From the NCBI RefSeq assembly GCF_001625305.1, contig NW_017802503.1:191099-255098 (forward strand): 64,000 nt of DNA. Reading direction: 5' to 3'. The stretch is from Branchiostoma belcheri. Its lineage: Eukaryota; Chordata; Leptocardii; Amphioxiformes; Branchiostomatidae. A program made the translations under genes and the position numbers. The notes beneath the pieces are model-generated. The model was not told the origin of the DNA. It made no database searches and saw nothing but the letters and a program-made list of their open reading frames with translations. Numbering within the stretch: position 1 is the stretch's first letter; every line of letters begins with the position of its first letter. This document shows, piece by piece, positions 1-12,300 of this stretch.

Positions 1-29
1 GTTTTTACCCCGCAAACTGAAAGGAGTCA

Positions 30-165
30 AATGTGAAATTATGTGAAGTTCAAATCACATTTTTTCACATAAGAGGTCAGAATGTTATTTTATGTGAAAA
101 TGCTTCACATAATTTCACATTTGCCTATGTCCTAGATGATTATGTGATTTTATGTGAAAATTTTT
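30..165. repeat. TCACAT/ATGTGA-rich block, left copy
   Basis: AT-rich block dense in ATGTGA and its complement TCACAT in both orientations. About 40 bp around a TTTTTTCACATAA core and a following AATGTTATTTTAT match the larger block near 4020-4070, so both derive from one repeat family. No coding potential seen. Confidence 0.6.
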
Positions 166-175
166 GTAACAGGTA

Positions 176-804
176 ACAAACTTATTTACGACCGTTTCTA
201 GGTTTCCGAGATTCCTCCTCAAATAGGTATTAAATGCAAACACATCGGGGTGAGACAAACTTGTGGGGCTTCTCGCGCCTCCGCTTTAGGGTCTTCGCCT
301 CAGGTGTGAAGTTCCAACTTCACGTTGAGGTGCCAATTACACCCGATTTGCATAATGAGCGATGGCTTCTGACATTTGTTCTTGGTCAGGGAACTATGGT
401 GAAGATAGTATAAATACGTGCGGAAAAGCGTAACCAAAGAGTTTTAACTAAGAACAATTAAACAAGGGGTTTTGACGATAACCTGCGCCCAGAACGCAAA
501 CCAATTAGAGCGCCCGACAGGGATTTCCAGCTTTTATGCGTCTCTCGCGTGAAAGCTAACATGGCTTGTGTCTAAGCCCATTCGATTACACTGTAGAAAA
601 GAGGGCTGTTACACTGCAGACGTTTTGAGTGCGTGTGCTAGGAAACGTTCTGTCAGGTGAAGGGCAGTATTGTATTTGGACTTTATTTTCAAACACTATA
701 GTACGCCTGTAGCCTATTTTTATCCTCTTAGAATCCTGTATGTCCTTGAATGTTACAAAAATGATTTTCTGCTACCAACTGTACATTTTTCACATATTTT
801 CACA
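176..804. other. Non-coding stretch, nothing recognised
   Basis: No domain, splice-bounded exon or clear repeat seen. The only longer open frame (670-873) has no recognisable motif and runs into the satellite, so I treat it as chance. Confidence 0.5.
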
Positions 805-2099
805 TACCCGAAGTTCACTACGGTCCGTGTCTATATGCACGGTGCTGTGTGTACTGAGTTCCTGAACATTTAGAAGTCATAGATTATGTTTAACTCGAGA
901 CAGATAAACCATTTTTCAAACCGAGAAAGACCATAATACTGGGTAACTGTGGACTATTTTAGTTTTCCTTTAGATTAAACGATTCTTTCGTTATCAGCCT
1001 GGAACCCATAACTTCTCAGTCAACAACCTACCCGAAGTTTCTAGGTCCGTGTCTATATGTACGGCGCGTACGGCGCTGTATGTACTGAGTTCCTGAACAT
1101 TTAGAAGTCATAGAATATGTTCAACTCGAGACAGATAAAACATTTTTCAAACGGAGAAAGACCATAATACTGGGTAACTGTGGACTATTTTAGTTTCCTT
1201 TAGATTAAACGATTCTTTCGTTATCAGCCTGGAACCCATAACTTCTCAGTCAACAACCTACCCAAAGTTCACTACGGTCCGTGTCTATATGTACGGCGAT
1301 GTATGTACTGACTTCCTGAACATTTAGAAGTCATAGAATATGTTCAACTCGAGACAGATAAAACATTTTTCAAACGGAGAAAGACCATAATACTGGGTAA
1401 CTGTGGACTATTTTAGTTTTCCTTTAGATTAAACGATTCTTTCGTTATCAGCCTGGAACCCATAACTTCTCAGTCAACAACCTACCCGAAGTTTACTACG
1501 GTCTGTGTCTATATGTACGGCGCGTATGTACGGCGCTGTATGTACTGAGTTCCTGAACATTTAGAAGTCATAGAATATGTTCAACTCGAGACAGATAAAA
1601 CCTTTTTCAAACCGATATACACCATAATACTGGGCAATTGTGTCTATTTTAGTTTTCCTTTAGATTAAACGATTCTTTCGTTATCAGCCTGGAACCCATA
1701 ACTTCTCAGTCAACAACCTACCCGAAGTTTACTACGGTCCGTGTCTATATGTACGGCGATGTATGTACTGACTTCCTGAACATTTAGAAGTCATAGAATA
1801 TGTTCAACTCGAGACAGATAAAACATTTTTCAAACGGAGAAAGACCATAATACTGGGTAACTGTGGACTATTTTAGTTTTCCTTTAGATTAAACGATTCT
1901 TTCGTTATCAGCCTGGAACCCATAACTTCTCAGTCAACAACCTACCCGAAGTTTACTACGGTCCGTGTCTATATGTACGGTGATGTATGTACTGAGTTCC
2001 TGAACATTTAGAAGTCATAGATTATGTTTAACTCGAGGCAGATAAACCATTTTTCAAACCGAGAAATACCATAATACCCGGGTAACTGTGGACTCTTTT
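805..2099. repeat. Tandem satellite, ~224-236 bp unit, about 5.7 copies
   Basis: The anchor TACCCGAAG (or TACCCAAAG) recurs at 805, 1029, 1259, 1483, 1719 and 1943, giving spacings of 224, 230, 224, 236 and 224. The last copy is partial and fades at about 2099. Copies 2 and 4 carry an extra 6 or 12 bases (a reiterated GTACGGCGC-type stretch) next to GTGTCTATATGTACGG, while copies 3, 5 and 6 are short, which hints at a dimeric higher-order unit. Confidence 0.93.
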
Positions 2100-3589
2100 T
2101 ACGCGACAATCTATTTTTCTACCATATGACACAGAAAAGGGGCCCTGATACATTCTCACCATATATTAAATAATTTCAATATACTGCGGCACCTTGCATG
2201 CTGCAAGTTTGAGCATCCTCAAATTGATAGTATTACAACGTACTTATTCCTCAGCAGAAACTGTCTCGATTCTTTATTTTTGCCTTTCGCAGCCCTGAGG
2301 CTGCTAAAGGCTTTGAGACGGGAATTTGAGTTCATTCCGTCCGTCCTGTCCTGTCCTTCCGCACGGTTCTATGATACATGTAGCGAGACATTGCTCCATG
2401 TAGATTCGAATGTTGATGCCAAGCCCATGCAAGGATATGTGGCATACGAATCGGGTAAAGACGAATGTAGTGCTTAGTTTATGTATTGTTTTACGTTCCT
2501 ATCAGCATGCATGACCGGGCATGTAACGCGCGCTGCAAAACGTGTTTGTAGAGGTCTATTCGACTTGTAGTACTGTACCTGCAAGGTAAAGAAGAAACAA
2601 TAAAACATCTTTGTGTGTGTGCTTGGTGGATATTAGTCACACTTTGTTCCTCTTACTGAATACAACACGTTAGCCAGGTTCCAACCATAGCGGAACTTGC
2701 AGAAACATTTTGCAATTTGATAGTCTTTCCTCCCATTAAGGAATTAGGCCACACGGACACCTCAGCTTCGTGATCACATCGAAATCGGTGAGGTTTTTCT
2801 TCGCGTGATTCTTGTAGAGTTTATCAACACTACAGGCAGCAGAATCTTCAAACTGCTGAAGGCGGCTGCCTCAATGGAAAGAAGGGGAAGAAAAAATATC
2901 TTCAAGCTCATTCATTACAACTTTGTATACACAAACTAAGCGAAAGGCTGCCTTTTTCAAAAGCATTTCTTTTTACTTTTTTATCAGAGGACAATTTCAT
3001 GCACGTAACAAAACTTCTTTCTGAATTACGGCTTGCTTTATAGACAACTAACACCATTGTTTTCAGGCATTTCTTGTTGCATATATTATCGTGTTTCCAG
3101 CATTGTCTTTGTATTGCACCAGTGCCAAAATTAACATATTAACAGCGCATTCGCCAGATCTTGTTGTTAAACTGCCATTCAACTGCCAGCTATACTCGGT
3201 GACAGACCAAAACTTATTTAGACCTCGCTGGACTGTCACATAGCAGAATTTTCACCGCCAAGCATCACTCTTTACTTTAGTGTTTCAAACGCCTTGACTG
3301 GCCTTGGCCAAACTATCAATGTGTCGCGATATTCGGCGCTTTCACTTGTAAAATGGATAATTAGCAACATAAGAGTGGCAGGCGAGAGGGAGTGGAGGGG
3401 GTTTTCACACCTTTTGTTCGTTGATTAGTACTGAATGATAGATCACATCATACAATAAGGTAATAGGCCTGTATTGTTTACAATACAAATTCGCGCGCTT
3501 GCCCCACAAATGATCATGATTAGCCCATTCAATGGAGAAGACCTACAAGTACACTTACCTTTTACATATTCTGTCAACTCACATGATTC
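2100..3589. other. Non-coding stretch upstream of CMAH exons
   Basis: I looked here for the missing 5' exons of CMAH (Rieske box 1 of the type C-x-H-Q-G-G) on the plus strand and did not find them. The 65-codon frame at 2280-2477 has no recognisable motif. Confidence 0.5.
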
Positions 3590-4195
3590 CCGGTCTTGTG
3601 TAATCACGAATCACATTAATTTCACATTTATTTCACATGTCAAAAATGTGATTTGATGTCACATTTTTTCACATTTTGCGTTTTCGTGAACATCACATAA
3701 ATTTCACATTTCGCGGAATGCCAGATGTCTTCACATCTTTTCACATTTTGTAGTCAAACCCATTTCACATAACTTTCACATGAAGACACATTTTTAAAAA
3801 TGTGACTCAGGTTAACATTGTTTCACATTTTCACTGAGACTACGTTTCACATAAAAATCACATAGGCATCGGCGGAAAAAGAACATACAGGCAGTCACAT
3901 AATTTCACATAATGGGAGGAGATCCAACATCACATTTAGATAACATCTTTTCACATTTGAAAATGTGATTTTTCTGGACCGTTCACTGCAAATGTGAAAA
4001 AATGTGACGCAAAATAATAACATTTTTTCACATAAAGGTGTCGCGCTTCAGAAATGTTATTTTATATGATTTTCTGTGAACTTATGTGATAAAATGTGAT
4101 GCTGTTGAACCTCAAAAAAATTCACATTACATCACATTTTTTCACATTTCCTTGAAATTTTGCACGAAATTCACATATTTTTCACATTTATGCAC
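3590..4195. repeat. TCACAT/ATGTGA-rich block, right copy
   Basis: About 600 bp containing roughly thirty TTTCACAT/ATGTGAAA-type motifs in both orientations. Many sit close enough to form short hairpins, for example around 3630-3660 and 3955-3970. It shares a longer stretch with the block at 30-165. This is an imperfect mutual repeat rather than a fixed-period satellite. Confidence 0.75.
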
Positions 4196-4202
4196 CTGGT
4201 AG

Positions 4203-4290
4203 TGTATGTTCCTGTGTATTTGTGCGTGTGTTTGTGTGTGCGTGTAAGTGTGTTGTTGTGTGTGCGTGCATGTGTGTGCGTGCGTGTGAG
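4203..4290. repeat. Degenerate (TG)n microsatellite
   Basis: Imperfect TGTG/TGCG run with interruptions. It directly follows the TCACAT block. Confidence 0.8.
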
Positions 4291-4447
4291 AAGGAGCGAC
4301 TGAGAAAGACTCATAAGGAAAGCCATGCGTGCTCGCATTTGTGTTTCGATGCCAACTCACCGGGCAAAAAGGCCTAGCCACTGAGCACACATACAGTAGT
4401 GAAGGAATTCAGACTTGTTTTGGTATTAATTCCAATGCTCTATTCTA

Positions 4448-4750
4448 GTGTTGAATACCCCTGCACTGGGTAGTACTAACATTTCAATGTTGAACCTTAC
4501 CTTACATCTAGGCACCTGCAGTTTGAATCGCAGTCTTTGTACTCGGGGTCTTGTTACAAATCTAGCCTGTAGCTGCGGGTGTCCATACGAAACGGCTGCT
4601 CATTCTCTACTGCACTGCCTACCAGCGCTCAGTCCTTTTTGGCAAGCTTTCAAGCATTGGAGCATTTGGACACATTTACACACACTTTCTGATAATGCTA
4701 AACAGCTTTTACTTTTTTGCGATAGTTTACTCTGTTTCTTACGACATTAA
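4448..4750 (+). pseudogene. LINE reverse transcriptase C-terminal fragment
   Basis: The open frame encodes a segment like the tail of non-LTR retrotransposon ORF2, with a compact zinc-knuckle-like region: residues SCGCPYETAAHSLLHC give C-x-C-x8-H-x3-HC spacing, preceded by LNRSLCTRGLV. That arrangement follows the RT domain in several LINE clades. Nothing upstream in frame encodes the palm. Truncated and presumably dead. Confidence 0.6.
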
Positions 4751-5053
4751 CTGTAGAATTGTGTTAGCCACACAAAACTACACAACAGAAACAAACCGGT
4801 TTAAGCTGTATGTGTCCTCCTTAATTTGCTTTCTTTTTCTTCTGGTATGGGACGTTTGACACACGCCAGGTCTCTTATGTATCTAAACTTTTTCAAGCTT
4901 CTTGTTAAATATTTTTCCCCATTGTAAAGGTTGCTGCGAGAATATAAGTTGTACCTAACTTGAGTTCGCAGCCACTTAGTCCGTGTCCTTTCATTTGTAC
5001 TTATCACTACGTTTCTGAATAAATTAAAAAAAACCTTTCCTTGGGATTGAAAA

Positions 5054-6233
5054 AGAACAAGAAGCCATAGGTAACAATCCTCCGTGAAGTTTTATATATT
5101 TCAACAAAATCCCAAGCGTCAACGCCAGACCTACTGTGCAGACATTATAATTAGGCAACGGTTAATACAATGAGGGCGCGTCACAAGCATAAAACATACA
5201 AAGAGCTAAATCCATTACTGCTCCCAGGGCGTACTGTGCTTCAAGTTCGAAGTTCATTTTAATTACACACACACAATCATTGCATTCACATAAAGATGTA
5301 GTAGTGGTAGTGATTGGTTTATTGAAAAGAGCAAAGAACATATCAGACTTGCAGTAAAAACTGAATTGTGCTGATATTTACAACTTATAGGATTATACAA
5401 TACTAGTAGATATAAAAGGGCAACTTACACTTGTGATATACAAAATTTATAAAAACCGTCGTCGTCATATTATTATAGCAATATAATTAAAACAATATAA
5501 GATCGGACTATCATGGTCGTGTCTAGTAACAAAGACAGTCCCACCGTCTTACCGTGCCTTTACCTAATTAGGCGCGCCTGGAACAGGCCAAATTCCAGCA
5601 ACAGTTGCGGTAAGCACCGCGAGTGTTACTACCGCCGGCCAGATAACCAGGATATCTGCTTACAGAACCTCTGCTACCAGACAACTGCCTAAACCTACGG
5701 CCTATTCCACAGGATTGTAAAAGTAGGGATGTTTCTAAAATATGCATTTACTTCAATATCAAAACAGCTACGGTAAAAATAAAAAGACGTGCATCATCCC
5801 GGACATAATACCACACCACATGCGAAATCACAAAGAAATGCGACGTACGGAAGAATGCGTTTTGGCTGCGAACATCTTCCAAAAAACTTGGCATCTCTTA
5901 AGTATGGGCAAAAACATCTGGAACCACTTATCAAAACCACCCCGTATCTGCATGAAGTTCCACCCTCCCACTGCTATTCCAAACAACGCGTTTTTCTGGA
6001 CCATTCCAATTCGCCTCGTAATTGTAGGGGTGCGTCTGCAATATTACATTGACCGCGAAAGCAGCAACGGCAAAAATACACATTCGTGCATCAACACGGG
6101 CATGCCCGCAGACGGCGTATAAAATTGCGTGCCGATTACACAAAGAGAACCCAGTGTTTTGACTGCGAACATGAAAAATCAGCCGATCACAACACTCCGT
6201 CCGGAGGTCCTGACCTCCTTCACGGAGTAATAA
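5054..6233 (+). mobile_element. Helitron/Helentron-like non-autonomous element, copy A
   Basis: About 975 bp, apart from a nested insertion, is nearly identical to 31760-32745. Both copies start at AGAACAAGAAGCCATAGG and end at CTTCACGGAGTAATAA. The subterminal sequence CTCCGTGAAG near the start is inverted as CTTCACGGAG near the end. Just inside the right end lies the hairpin GGAGGTCCTGACCTCC at 6203-6218. Short asymmetric terminal repeats plus a near-terminal hairpin fit Helitron2/Helentron-type elements, but no Rep/helicase is present, so the class is inference. The right end lies 51 bp before a CMAH exon. Open frames inside (5742-6122, 5931-6362) match nothing I know. Confidence 0.7.
5298..5498 (-). 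mobile_element. Nested LINE 3'-end insertion inside copy A
   Basis: Copy B (31760-32745) lacks this ~200 bp. The insert is flanked by AAGAT on both sides (5293-5297 and 5499-5503), consistent with a 5-bp target-site duplication. On the minus strand it ends with an AATAAACCAATCACTACC-like tail of simple repeats, typical of CR1/L2-type 3' ends. Confidence 0.75.
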
Positions 6234-6284
6234 AGGCCTTACCGTGCCATGTGTTTTAACCGTGCTGTATTCTTCATTTTGCAG

Positions 6285-6376
6285 TACTCTGCGATGCACC
6301 AAGCACGGCTGGAAGCTGGACCCTTCTACTATGAAATACGTCAACCCACCGGACAGCTTCATTCAGGAGAAGTTAG
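6285..6376 (+). CDS. CMAH: CMAH exon (Rieske box 2)
   Basis: Acceptor TTTTGCAG, donor G|GTACGA. Encodes TLRCTKHGWKLDPSTMKYV and ends EKL plus one base. Cys and His of the second Rieske ligand pair are present. It begins with the third base of a codon, so at least one upstream exon is required. Confidence 0.95.
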
Positions 6377-9300
6377 GTACGACTATTGATAGCCTTCATA
6401 TCACACACTTCTGTCCGTGTTCTTTCCTGTAGACATAGCAATCTATTCAAATGAAGGCTGACCTGTTTTCAATTGGTAGAATCCATGATGGTAAAGATCT
6501 TCATCAGGGCTAATTTGGTATCGGTCATCGAAACGTCGGCGCATGCAAAACAAATGGTTGTGAATATAAGAACTTTACCATGCAATCATTCACCAAACTG
6601 ATGAGGTTATTACGAATATGTATTGATTTGTTTAGTTCCGGAGGTAGATGAGGATGGGAGGTTATCCTTGGTGGAGCTGAGCCCGCCCGAACCTTGGGAC
6701 AACGACGCGAGGCCTCCTCAGACTGTACAACCCGGGGAAGTGCAGGTCAGAAAAAACATCATCATTTTGCTCATTTCTGTTCACGACAATGTCACAAATT
6801 GTCGCTGGCCTGGTATACGTAGCCAGACCATCGTAATCTCACAGATATCTATACGGTGCTGATAGTACTGCCAACCCGCCAGGTCCATTCTTATGGGGTC
6901 GGTTTCACGTGGATACAAATTAAATGTGTTAGATGCCTTGTAGCAAGTTATATTATACCCTAATACGATTCTTCTGTACTCTTTGCTGAAAATCCTACAC
7001 GACCCGAAGGTAAACTGTAGAAGAGTTTGTCTCCACATTGTCTATACTATAGACGTTAGGCATGTCGATGAAGTTTAGACATCAATGTAATAAGATAACA
7101 TTAGAACACTGCTACTCAAACAAACTGGATAAATTTATAAAGTTGTCGGGCGTTTTCAGTAACATACACTACTTTTAGTCAGTGACTAACAGTAGCTATG
7201 TAGAGTAGCTATGTAAGGTAGATGTCGTTGGTAGTTACATATAGGCTAGGCCATGCAAAGGTACAGTAGAAAAGGGTATAAGATGAAACATAACATTTTA
7301 GTTACTGAAACATCAAGTCCCAGTATAATATACAATCAATCAAGTGGGGCTTATCATTTAGTTTCGTTTTTTTCTTATAACAAAACAGTCTTCTATGTAT
7401 TTACCTATTTTTGCATTGTGCGAGATATTGCATTTGAATATATCATTATATGAATTTGTCTGTAGCATCGAATATGTTGAAATCTGCTGTACTGGATTCG
7501 ATAAAATGTGAATAGCTGTTATGTAAGCCGTCATATTTAGAGCATGCTCGGTTTTTTGCTTACAAATGTTGCCTTTCTAGTTCAAATAACACTACACATG
7601 TGCGTGGAAATAATATGATCACACTGAGTTCCCAACGTTGTGCACTTGTTTCTATAGTTGACGTTTTTCGCGCATGCGTGTATGGAGCTGAAGCTGGGAG
7701 ACAAGACGATGTTTTTCGACCCATGGCTGACCGGACCCGCCTTCGCCAGGGGGTGGTGGCTTCTGCACGAACCGCCCGCTGATTGGCTGGAGAGGCTGTC
7801 ACGTGCTGACCTCATTTACATCAGTCACGTCCACTCGGACCATCTCAGGTTTTGTGCCAGCTTCTTTGATGTTTAGATTTCTATACCAACGTACTTTCTA
7901 ACTTCACTAATCGGTCTGCTTAGAATACTAGCGTTGCCCGCTCACCTTGGGGTGCCTATAGCTACCTCGTGCCTGTACCCAGGCACTATACACAAACAAA
8001 CACTGCAAATATCTTTCAAACTAACGCATGGTCGGAATATCAACAATTGATAATTGAAAAGAACACAGGTTGACTTTGTAAATCAGAAGAAGTAAAAACG
8101 TGACAGCAAATTACAGTGTTCAAAAAGTCGCTAGTGTTTAGTTCTGGCAACTTTTAATTAGCAGTTGAACTTTGAACCTTGTGACCTTTCTAGTAAGGAT
8201 TTTTTTTTTTTCAATTTTGAAGTCCTAATTTATAATCTGTGGTATTAAACTCGATATCTGCGAAATCTAAGATCATTTACGTTAATTTCGGGGGTAGATT
8301 TCAGCCTATATTGGGGCATACTAGTATTTCCTGTGAGCCTCCATAGAACAACAAGAACGCGTCATCAAGATGGCGGCGGGACTGTGCCCTTTCGATTTTG
8401 GTGTTTTCGTAAAATTCCTTATTAGATCAGACAGTTCTATATGGGCCAACATATCACAAAATGTCGAACCTGCACGGATAGTGACTCCGATCGGAGTTTC
8501 TGTTGATAGAGACTCCGGAATCTCTGCCGGTAGAATTGATATTCAGTTAGGAGCCTCTACCCTGACATATACTTGTACAGCTTCACATGTGTTCTAACAT
8601 CCATACTTTTTTTTTCCCGAATGAGAAGACAATACAATGCAGAGGAAGAAAGCTAAACAGTTCATATGTAATTCGAAATTACCTGGTTTAGTTTTCCCTC
8701 ATATTTAAAACAAAATTTCTGAAGGTCTGAGCTTGAGCCCGACAATGAGATGTAGAAACAACATTTTGCGATTATAAAATTGAATATATGAAAGCAACTT
8801 ACATTTTGACCTAATTATCTCTCCCCCATAGGTATTTCTAATTGTCAAAAACGGTCCTTTTGAGCTGTGTTTAGGTGACCTAACATTATTCTTGATTATA
8901 CCTGATGCTATCGTATTTCAAATGCCCATGACATAACAATATGATTCATGTTATATTATTGATAGCTGTTGCTTAATGTTGTTATTGATTTCAATGTAAA
9001 ACTACAGATCCCTTTGGTCTTAATTATGTAATTTATATGATTCCGATGTAAATTAGCATACTACTTCGGATTCTACGATGTAAGTCTGCTTTTTCTAATA
9101 AAAGTTATCTAAAAAAATATAGTCAATTGTTTTACATGTTGTGCTGTTGTCAGCTACCCGACTCTAGCACTGCTGTCGGAAAGGAACCCAAACATCCCGA
9201 TCTATGTTGGAGACACGGCTATGCCGGTCTTCTGTAAGCTGCAGCAGAGCGGGGTCAAAATGAACAACATCCACGTCTGCAGTTTTGGTGTGTGGCAAGA

Positions 9301-12300
9301 GGTGAGGTTTTTACCTGCAGGAAGGACAGTAATTTTGTCTGCTAACCTGATTAATGAGAGTTATGTCATGAAAAATTGTCATCTATAACTGACTTGTATA
9401 CCATGAAAAATACATTTGGAAGGGTACTCCAACATTTAAATTTTGAATTTAGTCCGTAAGAATTTTCAAGGCAGAACGTATCGTGAGAACTAAGATATAG
9501 GGTGACCTCTGACCCCTCTGGTCAGCTGATGACCTATAACATTCTTAAGCGCACAATCCAAACATGGCTGAATATCTGTTATTTATTCTGATATTCTGTA
9601 ACAAATAATGACATGGAAATAATTCTACAAGGATCAAGGTACAGAAATGTTAGTAATGACTTGCACAACCGATATGAACAGAATTATTTTCAAAGCCTCC
9701 ATTACATAAATGAGGCAAACGTGCTACACATATTATTTTTCAGACAGCATACCAAAAAAAGTAGTTGTCATGCGATGTCGGTATGTTAGAATTCTAACTT
9801 TTCAAAATCGAATAGCAGAGATATAATTTTACTTAAAATCAGCTGAAGAAAACTACCAATGAAGAGAAGAAGCACGGAAAACAGGATTGTACAAATTTTC
9901 GTACAGGAAAGAAGGATGACTGCACATGTCACGACATTCCTGACTGATCGGCTATTTTTTATGGTTTATTGATTGATTGATTGATTGGTATACTGATTGA
10001 TTGATTTATTGATTGATTAACTGTTTTTGTTAATAAACATCAGCATTCAGTCACACCTACATCCCCAGGCTAGTCACTATTTGGAATAAGTTAGGTTCTG
10101 ACCTCCGTGGTACTGGTGAGCGAGCAGCTCATCAGTCGGATATTACATCATTTAAGCATAAACTACTCAAGGTCACCTACAACAGATTTAACACACATTA
10201 CAGTCTTAACCTGCCATGTACTTGGACCACTTCTTGTGGGTGTAGTTCTTGTATTGCTTCTAGACCTCACTAAGTCTTCTTTCAACACAATATATCATAA
10301 CTACTTATTAGATATATTTGAATTATGCTTAACCTTCTATATGATCATATAGCCAGATGACGTCGACCAATCAGAAGGCTCCATTTCCCCCATAACCCAG
10401 GTCATTAATATCCGATATACGGACCTGCGGGTCCGTAACCGACGCTACCATTACATGACAGGGTGGTGTTTTCTTCTAACCTACTTCTAATTCTAAAGAC
10501 CTTTCTGGTAGACTCGTTTATGTAGAGTAGTAAATTAATTTAGTTTTGATAGAACTGCTGAGTTGTCGTCAGATGAAGTAAAAGCAGTGTTTGGGGCAAC
10601 CGCAGAGATGGATTTTGACAATAGTGGTGGAGAAACAGTTGAGGAATTCGAAATTCAGCGGTAAACTTCAGCGGTAAATTTAGTTCATATCTGTAACTTT
10701 CAGCTTTAAATAATTGGTTTGTTGCGATGAGAATTCACTTCAATGCAAGATTAACAGATCTACATGTATATGTTACACAGAATTTGTTTCCCTTATGTGT
10801 CAGCTTGATGACCCTTTATGTACATGCATATGTGACAATGTCTATATGATAATAATGTTAATGACCCGCTTTCCTTCGGTGTATACGGTGTCATAATTCA
10901 TGGTCGGTTCCTACATTGTATAACCACCTCATAAACGACCTCGTCCGCTCCGCGGCCTCGGTCGTTCATTCGGTGGTTATAGGAACCGACCATGAATTAT
11001 GACACCGTATTCACCTCAGGGCGGGTCATTAACCCTATATTAATGTATTTTAATACTGGTTGTTACTGACCATGTAAATTTTGATGTTGTATATGATGTG
11101 TTTATGTATGGGGGAGGGCAACTTGTAAAGGTGCGTATGCACCTGTTTTGCCCTCCCTTTCACTTTGTGAAAAATCGAAATAAACAAATAAGTAATATTT
11201 TGCCACAGATTAATGCTGACCTCCGTTTTATGATCCTGATGGACGGAGTACATCCTGACATGGACACCTGCATCCTGGTGGACTACAAGGGTAGGATAAT
11301 TATCTGACAGGGAGATAGTACACGTCCATCATAGCCATGTAGACTCGTATATATCGTTTGGTGTAGCATTACTCTCAATGGTCTACTGCCGTGTGGTCTT
11401 AAATATTTTCTGTTTGGTCATATCCTTCTATCAAAAAAGATTCAGAACTCTGCTTGCTTCGGCCATGCTCCCACTTGTTCGTACATCATACCAGCAAACC
11501 GTTAAGCCACATTTTCTCATAGTTTAAATATCACGCTCTTTACTGCCACACTTTGGTAGGAAGTGAAAAGGGAGAGGGAAGTTAAAAGAAAGGTAAAAGA
11601 ACAAGAGAAATTATGAATGAATGAAACTTTTTTTAATGTCTCTTGTTGATTTATGAGCCCATCCCTCCTGGGCTTATATTCATAAGACACCAGAACAAAA
11701 CCACAAAATAAATGATATGTAGATCAAGACAAGGGAGATTTACATAATCAAGGAATGCGTTCCAAAAATATGCAACAATACAATGCATGATACGTCCAGG
11801 AGATACACAAGAAAACAGTTACTCAAGCAAGGCAAGCAACTGGATATGATTTTGAAAATTATCGGACTTTTCAAGTAACATCTACTACGTTTCGAATTTC
11901 GTTGGTGACTATGAAGGAATCTGTACCGTGTAGGCGTAGAGAGGTAACAATTAATTAACTGAGATGTCAGATTGTAGATGAAAATGACCGGAATCCACAA
12001 AGGTTGCACAGGCATAAAAAATTAATATTCATAATAAACAAAGTAACATCAACAGGTACAGTAGTAACACAATCGCAATTAATATTAAGAATATTCTGTG
12101 TTTCAGGCCACCTAATCCTGAACACCGTGGACTGCACACAGCCCAATGGCGGACGGCTGCCAAAGAATGTGGACATCATGATGAGTGACTTCGCGGGGGG
12201 TGCATCCGGGTTCCCTATGACCTTCAGTGGAGGACGTTACACGGGTAAGAACAGTACTCTGCAGTACGTACTGCGCCTGTGCGAAACCAGACATTTTTTC

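Noticed and set aside
5742-6362. Overlapping open frames of 87-143 codons on both strands
   Set aside because: They recur in copy B with frame changes and lie in a non-autonomous element; no known domain.
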